64,000 nt of DNA from the NCBI GenBank assembly GCA_049520515.1, contig JBEKPS010000010.1:1-64000 (forward strand), written 5' to 3'. The DNA comes from JAFAMS01 sp049520515. GTDB taxonomy: Bacteria; Vulcanimicrobiota; Vulcanimicrobiia; Vulcanimicrobiales; Vulcanimicrobiaceae. Numbering within the stretch: position 1 is the first letter of the stretch; every line of letters begins with the position of its first letter. This document shows, piece after piece, positions 33,299-42,201 of this stretch. Below the pieces are notes generated by a model. The model was not told the origin of the DNA. It saw nothing but the letters and a program-made list of their open reading frames with translations, and did not search any database. A program made the translations under genes and the position numbers.

Positions 33299-34990
33299 AT
33301 GCAATTGCGCGAGAAAGCGGCCAGCGCCGAAGAGATTCGCGAAGCGCAGCAAGATTGGGAGCAAATGTCGCTCCTACCGTTCATGGAACGGCGCGCCGAG
33401 CGGCGCGCGGAGTTTCGGACGATCAGCGGTACGCCGATCGAGCGTATCTACACGCCGGCGCACGTCGAGAATCTCGACTATCTCGCCGATCTCGGATTCC
33501 CCGGACAGTTCCCTTACGCGCGCGGGCCTTATCCGACGATGTATCGCGCGCAACCGTGGACGATGCGTCAAATCGCCGGATTCGGAACCGCCGATGATAC
33601 GAACGGTCGCTTCAAGTATCTGATCTCGCAAGGTCAGACCGGAATCTCGACGGATTTCGACATGCCGACCCTGATGGGTTACGACAGCGACGACGAGCGA
33701 AGCGAAGGTGAAGTCGGACGCGAAGGCGTCGCCGTCGATACGGTCGACGACATGCACGATCTCTATCGAGACATCGATCTCGAGAAGATCTCCGTCTCGA
33801 TGACGATCAATCCAACCGCCTGGGTTTTGCTCGCGATGTATCTCGTCGTTGCCGAAGAGCGTGGCTTCGACTGGAAGAAACTCTCGGGTACCGTCCAAAA
33901 CGACATTATCAAAGAATACATCGCGCAAAAGGAATGGATTTATCCGCCGCGTCAAGCGATGCGTATCGTCCGCGATTCGATCGTCTTCTCAGCGCAGCAT
34001 CTGCCGCGCTACAATCCGGTCAACGTCAGCGGCTACCACACGCGCGAGGCGGGCTCGACGGCAGTCCAAGAGGTCGCGTTCACGCTCGGAGCCGGGATTG
34101 CGTACGTCGAAGAAGTCCGCAAGCTCGGTATCGACGTCGATGAGTTCGCGCCGCGGCTCTCGTTTTATTTCGTCTCGCAGATCGACTTCTTGGAAGAGGT
34201 CGCCAAATTCCGCGCGGCACGGCGCATCTGGGCACGCGTCATGAAGGATCGATTCGGCGCGAAGAAGGCCGAGTCAATGCGCCTGCGTTTCCACTGCCAG
34301 ACGGCGGGCGCGTCGTGCACGGCGCGTGAGCCGCTCAACAACATCGCCCGGACCGCGATCGAAGCGCTCGCCGCAATCTGCGGCGGCGCGCAGTCGTTGC
34401 ACACGAATGGCTACGATGAAGCGATCGCGATCCCGAGCGAGGCAGCGATGAAGATCGCTTTGCGCACGCAGCAGATCATTGCCGAAGAGACCGGTGTTGC
34501 TAATACGATCGATCCGCTGGCGGGCTCATATGCGATCGAGAAGATGACCTCCGATATCGAGCGCGACGTCTTCACGTACTTCGCGGAAATCGACCAGCGC
34601 GGCGGTGTCGTCCGCTGCATCGAGGACAACTACTTCCAGGCCGAGATTGCCGACGCGGCCTTTGAGTTCCACAAGCGCAAGGAACGTGGCGAGTTCCAAT
34701 TCGTCGGCGTTTCGAAATACCGCGACGACAGCGCCAATCCGAAGGTCGAGCTGCATCACGTCGATGAGGGCGCCTCCAATCGACAGCTCGACCGCCTTGC
34801 GACGGTCAAGAAGCGCCGCGACGGCGCCAAGGTCGAGAATGCGTTGGCAGAGCTGGTGCGGGTTGCCAAGTCCGATCAGAACCTCATGCCGGCGACCCTC
34901 GAAGCGGTGCGCGTCCGTGCGACCGGCGGCGAGATCGTCAACGCTCTTCGCCCGATCTTCGGAACCTACACGGAGACGCCCATTTTCTGA
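33299..34990 (+). CDS. hcmA: acyl-CoA mutase large subunit, 2-hydroxyisobutyryl-CoA mutase type
   Basis: 563 aa TIM-barrel subunit of a two-component B12-dependent acyl-CoA mutase, without its own B12 domain. Start ATG 33299 follows GAGGTG; ATG 33272 has no ribosome binding site. CoA-channel motifs RGPYPTMY and PWTMRQIAGFG are present. At the three positions that set substrate choice it has Ile92 (Tyr in methylmalonyl-CoA mutase), Asp119 (Ala) in STDFDMPT and Gln210 (Arg) in EYIAQKEW. From memory, HcmA of Aquincola has Ile90, Asp117 and Gln208, a constant offset of two. I therefore predict 2-hydroxyisobutyryl-CoA/3-hydroxybutyryl-CoA isomerisation rather than methylmalonyl-CoA. Followed by the B12 subunit with one-base overlap. 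Confidence 0.85.
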   Translation: MQLREKAASAEEIREAQQDWEQMSLLPFMERRAERRAEFRTISGTPIERIYTPAHVENLDYLADLGFPGQFPYARGPYPTMYRAQPWTMRQIAGFGTADDTNGRFKYLISQGQTGISTDFDMPTLMGYDSDDERSEGEVGREGVAVDTVDDMHDLYRDIDLEKISVSMTINPTAWVLLAMYLVVAEERGFDWKKLSGTVQNDIIKEYIAQKEWIYPPRQAMRIVRDSIVFSAQHLPRYNPVNVSGYHTREAGSTAVQEVAFTLGAGIAYVEEVRKLGIDVDEFAPRLSFYFVSQIDFLEEVAKFRAARRIWARVMKDRFGAKKAESMRLRFHCQTAGASCTAREPLNNIARTAIEALAAICGGAQSLHTNGYDEAIAIPSEAAMKIALRTQQIIAEETGVANTIDPLAGSYAIEKMTSDIERDVFTYFAEIDQRGGVVRCIEDNYFQAEIADAAFEFHKRKERGEFQFVGVSKYRDDSANPKVELHHVDEGASNRQLDRLATVKKRRDGAKVENALAELVRVAKSDQNLMPATLEAVRVRATGGEIVNALRPIFGTYTETPIF

Positions 34991-35406
34991 TGCCGATCAA
35001 AGTGCTCGTTGCGAAACCCGGCCTCGACGGACACGATCGCGGCGCAAAAATCGTCGCGCGTGCGCTGCGCGACGCCGGAATGGAAGTCGTTTACACCGGG
35101 CTACACCAGACGCCCGAGATGATCGTGACCGCAGCGCTGCAAGAGGACGTCGACGTCGTCGGGATCAGCATCCTTTCGGGAGCACACATGACAATCTTCC
35201 CACGTGTGTTCTCATTAATGGAAGAGCGCGGCATGGACGACGTGATTGTTGTCGCCGGCGGCGTGATTCAAGAAGAAGATCGCCCTAAGTTGCGCGAACT
35301 CGGCGTCGCCGACATCTTCGACGCCGATGCAACCACGCAGGATTTGATCGACGGCATCAATCGCTTGGTGCAAGAACGGGGCACCGATGATCGCCGCAGC
35401 GCCTAA
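34990..35406 (+). CDS. hcmB: B12-binding small subunit of the acyl-CoA mutase
   Basis: 138 aa Rossmann-like cobalamin-binding protein. The lower-ligand motif DxHxxG is Asp13-His15-Gly18 (KPGLDGHDRG), followed by VDVVGISILSGAHM and VVAGGVIQEED, as in mutase C-terminal domains. It supplies adenosylcobalamin to the large subunit encoded just upstream (TGATG overlap). The separate-subunit arrangement and size (136-140 aa) match IcmB/HcmB rather than fused methylmalonyl-CoA mutase. No MeaB-type repair GTPase gene is in the window. The end overlaps the CoA-ligase gene by 20 nt. Confidence 0.9.
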   Translation: MPIKVLVAKPGLDGHDRGAKIVARALRDAGMEVVYTGLHQTPEMIVTAALQEDVDVVGISILSGAHMTIFPRVFSLMEERGMDDVIVVAGGVIQEEDRPKLRELGVADIFDADATTQDLIDGINRLVQERGTDDRRSA

Positions 35407-36718
35407 TTCGAAGTATTGGGACGAGCGTCTCGAGACCTTATCGTCCGAAGAACGCGACGCGCTCGTTCTGGAAAAAATTCAAAAGACGATGGCGTGGGCG
35501 TACGAACGCTCGCCATTCTATCGCAAGCATTGGTCCACAGCGGGCATCGAACCGGGCGACATTCGCACCCTGATCGATTTCGCGCGCGTGCCTACGATTA
35601 CGAAGGCTGATTTGCGTGCCGATCAAGCCGGGAACCCGCCGTTCGGTTCGTACCTGTGCGTCGATGTTGCCGACGTCAAGCGCATTCACGGGACGTCGGG
35701 TACGAGCGGACGTCCGACGGCGTTCGCGTGGACTCGACGCGACATGGATGCGATCGCAGAGGATCATGCGCGGATCATGTGGAGCTTCGGCTTGCGTCCG
35801 AATGATTGTGTTTTCGTCGGCTCGATTCTTTCGCTGTACGTTGGATCGTGGGGGGCGCTCATGGGTGCCGAGCGGCTCGGCGCGAGCGTCTTTCCGTTCG
35901 GTGCAGGCGTCAAAGGGCAAACGCAACAGGCGCTGAGCTGGATCGATCAAATGCAGCCGACTGCGTTTTACGGAACGCCGTCGTACGCGTTGCGTCTTGC
36001 TGAAACGGCACGGACGATCGGATTCGATCCGCGCAAGCTCGGCTTTCGCATCATGTTTTTCTCCGGCGAACCGGGCGCCGGGATTCCCGCGACAAAGAAT
36101 CTGATCGAAGAGACATTCGGCGCGATCTGCATCGATAGCGGCAGCATGGGGGAGATGACGCCCTGGCTGAATCTGTGCGAGTGCAGCGAGCGCACGGGCA
36201 TGCATCTCTGGCAAGACATCGTCTACACGGAGCTCCTCGATCCCGCGACCTGGCGCAGTGTTCCGTTCGGCGGACGTGGAACGCCGGTTTATACGTCACT
36301 CGATCGCGAGTGTCAGCCGATGATTCGCCTCGTCTCCGGCGATTTTGCGGAGTGGACGGATGCAGCGTGTCCCTGCGGCCGCACCTATCCGCGCTTTCCC
36401 CACGGCATAATCGGACGCATTGACGACATGCTCGTCATTCGCGGTGAAAACGTTTATCCAAGCGCGATCGAAGAAGCGATCCGCGGATTCGTCGGCGAGC
36501 TATCCGGTGAGTTCGAGATCGTCGTGCGAAAGGAACGGCACATGGACGAGCTGACTGTGCGGCTCGAGCACGCCGGGAGCGTTTCCGAAGGCTACGCCGA
36601 GCAGCTCTCCGCCGCCGTGCGCGCGAAAGTCGGCATTCGTCCGACGATTGAATTCTGCGATCCCGAGTCGCTGGCGCGAACCGATCTGAAATCCCGGCGC
36701 GTCCGAGACGAACGCTAA
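35387..36718 (+). CDS. phenylacetate-CoA ligase-like acyl-CoA ligase
   Basis: 443 aa adenylate-forming enzyme of the PaaK type. The ATP loop is HGTSGTSGRPT (101-111); then GTPSYALRLAETA, FFSGEPGAG, DSGSMGEMTPW, and a C-terminal swivel domain with GRIDDMLVIRGENVYPSAIEEAI. RTDLKSRRV at the end holds the likely catalytic Lys. It forms acyl-CoA from a carboxylate, ATP and CoA. Since it overlaps hcmB by 20 nt, it is probably the activating ligase of the mutase pathway; 2-hydroxyisobutyrate-CoA ligase is PaaK-like in other bacteria as I recall. The actual acid is an inference. Confidence 0.88.
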   Translation: MIAAAPNSKYWDERLETLSSEERDALVLEKIQKTMAWAYERSPFYRKHWSTAGIEPGDIRTLIDFARVPTITKADLRADQAGNPPFGSYLCVDVADVKRIHGTSGTSGRPTAFAWTRRDMDAIAEDHARIMWSFGLRPNDCVFVGSILSLYVGSWGALMGAERLGASVFPFGAGVKGQTQQALSWIDQMQPTAFYGTPSYALRLAETARTIGFDPRKLGFRIMFFSGEPGAGIPATKNLIEETFGAICIDSGSMGEMTPWLNLCECSERTGMHLWQDIVYTELLDPATWRSVPFGGRGTPVYTSLDRECQPMIRLVSGDFAEWTDAACPCGRTYPRFPHGIIGRIDDMLVIRGENVYPSAIEEAIRGFVGELSGEFEIVVRKERHMDELTVRLEHAGSVSEGYAEQLSAAVRAKVGIRPTIEFCDPESLARTDLKSRRVRDER

Positions 36719-38112
36719 GACGTCGCGCTCAAGAAGCTGATGATGTCCTGACGGGCGATGATGCCGATCGGCTTGTCGTGTTCGCTGACAACGATCGCTG
36801 AATTTGCAAGGGTCAAGAGCTTATACGCGTGATCGACCTCGGCACCGATGTCGAGCGTCGGGAACGGCCGACCCATTACTTCTTTGATCGGTTTGTGAAT
36901 CAAATCGGAGTGATCGAAGACGGCCTGCATGACGGCGACGTCGTTCACGCTGCCGACGACGGTGTCCCCGCGCATGACGGGCATTTGCGAGATCTCGTGC
37001 GTGCGCAGAAGATCGAGCGCGTGCTTGACGACGTCGTCCTCTCCGATTGCGATCATCGGCGGTAATGGCCGCTTACTCCGTAACACGTCGCCGACCGTCA
37101 CTTTGGCGCGTTGGTCCTCGAGAAAGCCGTTCGCGATCATCCACTCGTCGTTGAAAATCTTCGACATATAGCCGCGACCGGAATCCGGCATGATCACGAC
37201 GAGCACATCGTCCGCCGCCAGCTCGCGCGCAACGCGCGATGCGGCGGCGACTGCAGTACCGGATGACCCGCCGACGAGCAAACCCTCTTCGCGCGCGATG
37301 CGGCGCGCCATCAGAAACGATTCCTTATCGGAGACCCGAAGAATCTTGTCAATCACACGCATGTCGACGGTTTGGGGAAGGTAGGACATCCCGATCCCCT
37401 CGACTTTGTACGATTTCGGCGTGTCGCCGGAATAGATCGAACCTTCGGGGTCAGCACCGGTGACGACGATTTTCGGGTTCTGTTCCTTCAGAAACCGCGC
37501 CGTTCCGGAAATCGTCCCACCGGTTCCCATACCGCAGACAAAGTGCGTGATGCGTCCTTCGGTCTGCTCCCAAATTTCCGGTCCGGTTGATTTGAAATGT
37601 GCATCCGGATTCATGTGATTGTGCCATTGATCCGGGATGAACGCGCCGGCAATATCACTCGCAAGCCGGCTTGCAACCGAATAATATGATTCGGGCGAAT
37701 CGTTCGGCACGTTCGTCGGCGTCACGACGACTTCGGCGCCGTAGGCGCGCAAGAGATCGATCTTTTCTTTCGACATCTTGTCGGGCATGACGAGTATGCA
37801 TCGATAACCGCGAATCGCCGCGGCCATTGCAAGACCCGTCCCCGTGTTTCCGCTCGTCGCTTCGATGATCGTTGCACCAGGACGAAGCACGCCGCTGCGC
37901 TCGGCATCCTCGAGCATCGCAACCGCCGGCCGGTCTTTCACGCTCCCGCCTGGGTTCATATACTCGACTTTGGCGAGGACCAGGCATGGCGCGCCGTCCA
38001 TCACCTTATTGAGCCGAACGAGCGGCGTCCGGCCGACAGCCTCGAGCGCGTTTTCGTAGTAGCGGTGCTGGGGAAGAACCGGTGGAGGGGTCTGCGACTT
38101 CACAGCAGACAT
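36715..38112 (-). CDS. cystathionine beta-synthase
   Basis: 465 aa: fold-type II PLP domain (about 15-325) followed by a pair of CBS domains (about 335-462). PLP Lys59 is in YMNPGGSVKDRPAV, the nucleotide-like loop EATSGNTGTGLA follows, and the phosphate-binding glycine loop is GMGTGGTISGTARFL. It condenses serine and homocysteine to cystathionine. The CBS tail may bind an adenosyl ligand such as SAM. With the gamma-lyase at 32106 it gives a reverse transsulfuration route to cysteine. ATG at 38112; convergent 4-nt overlap with the CoA ligase. Confidence 0.93.
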   Translation of the reverse strand: MSAVKSQTPPPVLPQHRYYENALEAVGRTPLVRLNKVMDGAPCLVLAKVEYMNPGGSVKDRPAVAMLEDAERSGVLRPGATIIEATSGNTGTGLAMAAAIRGYRCILVMPDKMSKEKIDLLRAYGAEVVVTPTNVPNDSPESYYSVASRLASDIAGAFIPDQWHNHMNPDAHFKSTGPEIWEQTEGRITHFVCGMGTGGTISGTARFLKEQNPKIVVTGADPEGSIYSGDTPKSYKVEGIGMSYLPQTVDMRVIDKILRVSDKESFLMARRIAREEGLLVGGSSGTAVAAASRVARELAADDVLVVIMPDSGRGYMSKIFNDEWMIANGFLEDQRAKVTVGDVLRSKRPLPPMIAIGEDDVVKHALDLLRTHEISQMPVMRGDTVVGSVNDVAVMQAVFDHSDLIHKPIKEVMGRPFPTLDIGAEVDHAYKLLTLANSAIVVSEHDKPIGIIARQDIISFLSATS

Positions 38113-38187
38113 GGTTCTCGCGGCTTCCGCAACCGAGGGAGACCAGCCTGCGTTTTGAGATGCACTACCGGACGAGAAGGGATTTCG

Positions 38188-38541
38188 ATGCCGACCGATT
38201 TTCGCAGCGGGACAGTTTTTCCACGCCGTGGCCGTGATTCAATAGGCGACTACCTCTGGTTAGCACGCGTCTTTGATAAGGGACGCGCGGCGCGAGACGG
38301 CACAATTCACGATTACATTTACCCGTGCCCAATGGATCGCGGCGTATTCGACCGATGGGGGATCACGTCGAACGCGTTTGACGCGGCGATCGCGACGCGC
38401 GACACCGACGAGGAAATTCTGACGTGGTTGCAAGCACGCGTCCCGGAAGAACGGCGTGAAGCCGCGAACCGTTGGTTGCTTGATGAGAAGATTGCAAATC
38501 TCGACCGCCAGGATGCAGAAGAGGGCGTCGTACCTGCCTAG
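38188..38541 (+). CDS. DUF5069 family protein
   Basis: 117 aa, ATG at 38188 with AGAAGG eight bases upstream. The sequence DFRSGTVFPRRGRDSIGDYLWLARVFDKGRA and YIYPCPMDRGVFDRWGIT matches DUF5069, a small soluble family often seen in deep-branching bacteria and without known function. No membrane or signal segment. The 3' end overlaps the lipoprotein gene by 29 nt. Confidence 0.78.
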   Translation: MPTDFRSGTVFPRRGRDSIGDYLWLARVFDKGRAARDGTIHDYIYPCPMDRGVFDRWGITSNAFDAAIATRDTDEEILTWLQARVPEERREAANRWLLDEKIANLDRQDAEEGVVPA

Positions 38542-38860
38542 GGCGCGTCACGTCCTCACCCTTATGGCGATCGCGGTGCTGACGTCGTGTAATAACGCGG
38601 TCCCGCCCCAGCAAAATTATGCAACGATCATGGGCGTCGTCACCGACGGCACGACGGGGCAACCGATTTCGGGCGCGCTCGTAACGATCGACTCGGTCCT
38701 AACCGCAACGACCGGATCCGACGGGAGCTACACGATCGCGAACGTCCCGGTCGGGCCGTATACTGCCGTGGAGACCGCAGGTGGTTTTCAAGATCATCAG
38801 GATCAAGGGACGGTCGCAGCCGGCGATCACTTCACGCTAAACGCCACGCTCTATCACTAG
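38513..38860 (+). CDS. lipoprotein with carboxypeptidase-regulatory-like domain
   Basis: About 115 aa. A signal segment ends in a lipobox, VLTSC, so the mature protein is probably lipid-anchored at Cys and starts NNAVPPQQN. The rest is one beta-sandwich of the carboxypeptidase regulatory-like type (PF13620): GVVTDGTTGQPISGALVTID, GSDGSYTIANVPVGPYTAVETAGGF. Such domains serve in adhesion or as modules of larger surface proteins. Start at ATG 38513 is preferred because it leaves a normal basic n-region; 38564 is possible but short. Confidence 0.72.
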   Translation: MQKRASYLPRARHVLTLMAIAVLTSCNNAVPPQQNYATIMGVVTDGTTGQPISGALVTIDSVLTATTGSDGSYTIANVPVGPYTAVETAGGFQDHQDQGTVAAGDHFTLNATLYH

Positions 38861-38867
38861 CGGTCCC

Positions 38868-39962
38868 TTGCGGCGCGTCGTTATCGCGCCGGACAAATTC
38901 AAAGGCTCGGCGAGCGCGCACGAGGTCGCGAATGCCGTTGCGCGTGGAATCGCTTCGATCTCTCCGGGCAGCGATCTCGTCGCGCGGCCAATGGCGGACG
39001 GTGGTGACGGAACCGTCGAACTGTTTTTGGATTCCGGCGCGCGCGAATGCACGGCGATCGTCCACGATCCGCTCGGACGGCAGATTACCGCGAAGTTCGC
39101 ACTCGACGGCGAACGCGCCATCGTCGAGCTCGCGAGCGCCAGCGGTCTCGTCCTGGAGACGCCGCGGGAACGTGATCCGTGGCGCGCCGACTCGCGTGGC
39201 ACGGGTGAGTTGATTCGCGCGGCGCTCGACGCGGGCGCGAAAGCAATCGTCATCGGGATCGGCGGCAGTGCGAACAATGATGCGGGAATCGGACTCTTGC
39301 GCGCACTCGGCGCGACAACGCAACCAATCGATGCACTTCATGGCATCGAGAGTATCGATCTCTCCGGTCTGGATACGCGCCTCGCGAAAACACATCTGCT
39401 GGTCGCTTCGGACGTCGACAACCCGCTGTGCGGTCCAAACGGTGCCTCTGCGATTTTCGGTCCGCAGAAAGGCGCCAAGCCGCAAGACATTCCGAAGTTG
39501 GACGCCGCGCTCGCGCAAACCGCCGACGCGATGGCGCGCGCACTCGGTCGCGACGTGCGCGATGTCCCGGGAGCCGGTGCAGCGGGCGGAGTCGGCTTCG
39601 CGCTCTTGGCGCTCGGGGCGCAGTTACGTCCGGGCGTCGACATCGTTGCCGAGCTTTGCGGCCTTCCGCAAGCGCTTAGCGGCGCATCGTTATGCGTAAC
39701 CGGCGAGGGTTCGATAGACGGGCAGACCCTGCGCGGTAAAACGGTGTTCGGCGTCGCGCGCTACGCCGCGCAAGCGAACGTCCCCGTCATCGCGCTCGGT
39801 GGGCGCATCGACACGAGCGTTGAGGCTGCTCTGGCTGCGCACGGGATCGTTTGCGAACCGGTCGTTACCGAACCGATGCCGCTCGAAGACGCGATGCGCA
39901 ACGCGGTGGCACTGATCGAAGCTGCAGCTGCGCGTATCGCGCGAACGCTTTCTCTAGACTGA
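38868..39962 (+). CDS. glxK: glycerate 2-kinase
   Basis: 364 aa of the GlxK/GarK family (PF02595), phosphorylating D-glycerate to 2-phosphoglycerate with ATP, which feeds lower glycolysis. Seen: RVVIAPDKFKGSASAHEVA, VARPMADGGDGTVELFL, IGIGGSANNDAGIG, ASDVDNPLCGPNGASAIFGPQKGA, VTGEGSIDGQT and LGGRID near the end. TTG start seven bases after the lipoprotein stop. The 3' end overlaps the convergent yvcK gene by 9 nt. Confidence 0.92.
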   Translation: MRRVVIAPDKFKGSASAHEVANAVARGIASISPGSDLVARPMADGGDGTVELFLDSGARECTAIVHDPLGRQITAKFALDGERAIVELASASGLVLETPRERDPWRADSRGTGELIRAALDAGAKAIVIGIGGSANNDAGIGLLRALGATTQPIDALHGIESIDLSGLDTRLAKTHLLVASDVDNPLCGPNGASAIFGPQKGAKPQDIPKLDAALAQTADAMARALGRDVRDVPGAGAAGGVGFALLALGAQLRPGVDIVAELCGLPQALSGASLCVTGEGSIDGQTLRGKTVFGVARYAAQANVPVIALGGRIDTSVEAALAAHGIVCEPVVTEPMPLEDAMRNAVALIEAAAARIARTLSLD

Positions 39963-41306
39963 GGCTGCGGGCGGAGCGACCGTCGGCGCCGGAGGGGTGC
40001 GCTTGACGAACGTCGCGCGGTCAGCGATAGCTTCTGCGATGAGATCGATGACGACTTCGGCGAGACGATCGGGGTCGTGGCGCACGTTCGTCGTTTCACC
40101 GATGACATCGGCCAGAACGGGGCGCACGCCGAGTTTCTTAATCGCTTCGACGTCCGGCTCGACCCAGATTTGGCCTTCCTCGGCATAGACGTCGCGTAAA
40201 CGGCCCGGCGGCTGGCTGTTAACGATCACGTAATCGCAAACTTTTGCGCCTGCGAGCTTGAGAAGAACCTCGAGATGCCGTGAGGCTTTGAATTCGTCGG
40301 TCTCGCCCGGCTGCGTCATCACGTTCGTCACGTAAACCTTGACGGCGTTCGCGCTTTCGATTTCACGAGAGATGCGTTCGACGAGCAGATTCGGCAAGAT
40401 CGACGTGTACAGCGAGCCGGGACCGAGTACGATTGCATCCGCGGTGCGGATGGCATCGATCACTTCGCCCAGGGGTGCCGAGTGCTCGGGCTCGAGTGTA
40501 ATCGACTTAATCTTCTTGTGCGCGCTCGTGATCGCACTCTCGCCCTCGACGATCGTGCCGTCTTCCATCGTTGCACGGAGCCACGTAACTGCAAGCGTCG
40601 CGGGGAGCACGCGTCCTTTTATGTTCAAGACGCGGCTCGATTCTTTCACCGCCGTATCGAAGTTGCCGGTAACCCCGGTCATCGCGGCGAGGAACAGATT
40701 GCCGAACGAATGTCCCGTTAGACCTTCGCCCTCGTGAAAGCGGTATTGAAAAAGATCGGTGACGAGCGCTTCGTCGTCGGCGAGCGCGACGAGACAGTTG
40801 CGCAAATCGCCGGGGGGAAGAATTCCGAGCTCTTTTTGCAATCGGCCGGAGCTGCCACCGTCATCGCTGACGGTGACGACTGCTGTCAGGTTGTGCGTGT
40901 AACGTTTGAGTCCGCGCAGGAGCGTCGAGAGACCGGTGCCGCCGCCGACGGCGACAATACGGTATCCAGCGCGCAAGCGCGATGCGAACAGCGCATCGAC
41001 GATGCGATCCTTGCGATCCGGCGTGAGCGCGTCGACGATCGAGTGCATCCACTGACGCATTCCGACGGCGACGAGTATCGCGCCGCCGGCCATGAAGATC
41101 CACTGCAGCCACGCGAGCGGAATGTATCCGTCCAGCGTCTCGTCGACCCACGTGTTGATCTCGAAGTGCGCGCCTTCGGCCGTTAACCAACGATCTAGGC
41201 CGTTGGCGAACACGATCCCGCCGAGGATTGCCATCACGAGCCAGCGTTTAACGCCGAGCCCCGGATAGAACCAACGCGCGACCTGCTTTGCCCGCTGCGC
41301 GATCAC
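39954..41306 (-). CDS. yvcK: gluconeogenesis factor YvcK/GlmR family protein
   Basis: 450 aa. The N-terminus has two membrane segments (about 22-40 and 63-83), an extension found in some non-Firmicute members. The CofD-like Rossmann domain then begins IVAVGGGTGLSTLLRGLK, with TVSDDGGSSGRL, LPPGDLRNCL, GHSFGNLFL and VLGPGSLYTSILPNLLV. Members bind UDP-GlcNAc and affect cell-wall precursor supply and growth on gluconeogenic carbon. The C-terminus is Pro/Ala-rich. The gene follows rapZ on the same strand at 20 bp, the classic rapZ-yvcK pairing; whiA is not present. Confidence 0.92.
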   Translation of the reverse strand: MIAQRAKQVARWFYPGLGVKRWLVMAILGGIVFANGLDRWLTAEGAHFEINTWVDETLDGYIPLAWLQWIFMAGGAILVAVGMRQWMHSIVDALTPDRKDRIVDALFASRLRAGYRIVAVGGGTGLSTLLRGLKRYTHNLTAVVTVSDDGGSSGRLQKELGILPPGDLRNCLVALADDEALVTDLFQYRFHEGEGLTGHSFGNLFLAAMTGVTGNFDTAVKESSRVLNIKGRVLPATLAVTWLRATMEDGTIVEGESAITSAHKKIKSITLEPEHSAPLGEVIDAIRTADAIVLGPGSLYTSILPNLLVERISREIESANAVKVYVTNVMTQPGETDEFKASRHLEVLLKLAGAKVCDYVIVNSQPPGRLRDVYAEEGQIWVEPDVEAIKKLGVRPVLADVIGETTNVRHDPDRLAEVVIDLIAEAIADRATFVKRTPPAPTVAPPAASV

Positions 41307-41325
41307 GAGGGGGCCCTAAACAACA

Positions 41326-42183
41326 TTATCGTCGTATATCCCGAGTTGCGAGCTCGACGCTGAGCTGCGGATTTTTCTCCAGATATTGGCGGAGGCGCTC
41401 AGCAAGATAAACGGAGCGATGACGGCCACCGGTGCACCCAATCGCGAGCGTCAGCTGTGTTTTCCCCTCCTGGATAAATCTTGGAATCAGGAAGTTGAGC
41501 AACGTTTCGGCGTGCTCTAAAAAGGTCCGCGTCTCGGGTAAACGCTCGAGATAGTCGCCGACGGGTTTGTCGAGGCCAGTGAGTTCCCGCAACTGCTCGA
41601 CGTAGTACGGATTCGGTAAGAAGCGAACGTCGAAAACCATGTCGGCATCGAGTGGCAAGCCATACTTGTATCCGAACGAAACAAGCGTAACGTGCAGCAC
41701 CAGTTCGCCCGCTTGCTGCGCGTACGTCTCTGCGATGCGACGTCGTAACTGTATCGCGCTCATAGCGCTCGTATCCCAGACACGTGCAGCGCGGTCACGA
41801 ACCGGGGCAAGCGCCGTGCGTTCGGATGCAATTGCTTCGGTCAGCCGTTCGCGCGCGACGGGATGCTTCCGGCGCGTCTCGCTGAAGCGCCGCACGAGCG
41901 CCTCTTCGGTGGCATCCAGGAACAATATTTCCGGGGACGCACCATTCGTGGAGGCTGAGGCGATGCTTGTGGAAAGATCACCAAAGGGGCCGGCAGTCCT
42001 AACGTCCGGTGCGATCGCAAGCCGGTCGTATCCCGAGGCGGCAGCAAGCGTCACAATCTGGGGAAGTAACGTGGGTGGTAAGTTATCGAGGCAGTAGAAG
42101 CCCAAATCCTCGAACGCGGCCAATGCCTGACTCTTGCCTGCACCAGACAACCCCGTTACGATGACTAAGCGGCGAACGCTCAC
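41326..42183 (-). CDS. rapZ: RNase adapter protein RapZ / YvcJ
   Basis: 285 aa, full length. N-terminal P-loop GLSGAGKS at 11-18, the conserved FEDLGFYCLDNLPPTLLP, and the C-terminal VSFGYKYGLPLDADMVFDVRFLPNPYYV and IGCTGGRHRSVYLAE. RapZ binds nucleotide and, in enteric bacteria, targets a small RNA controlling GlmS; in Gram-positives YvcJ affects competence. The target here is unknown. ATG 18 bp from the divergent DUF2203 gene. Confidence 0.95.
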   Translation of the reverse strand: MSVRRLVIVTGLSGAGKSQALAAFEDLGFYCLDNLPPTLLPQIVTLAAASGYDRLAIAPDVRTAGPFGDLSTSIASASTNGASPEILFLDATEEALVRRFSETRRKHPVARERLTEAIASERTALAPVRDRAARVWDTSAMSAIQLRRRIAETYAQQAGELVLHVTLVSFGYKYGLPLDADMVFDVRFLPNPYYVEQLRELTGLDKPVGDYLERLPETRTFLEHAETLLNFLIPRFIQEGKTQLTLAIGCTGGRHRSVYLAERLRQYLEKNPQLSVELATRDIRR

Positions 42184-42201
42184 CGAAGGAGTGTCTCCAG
42201 G

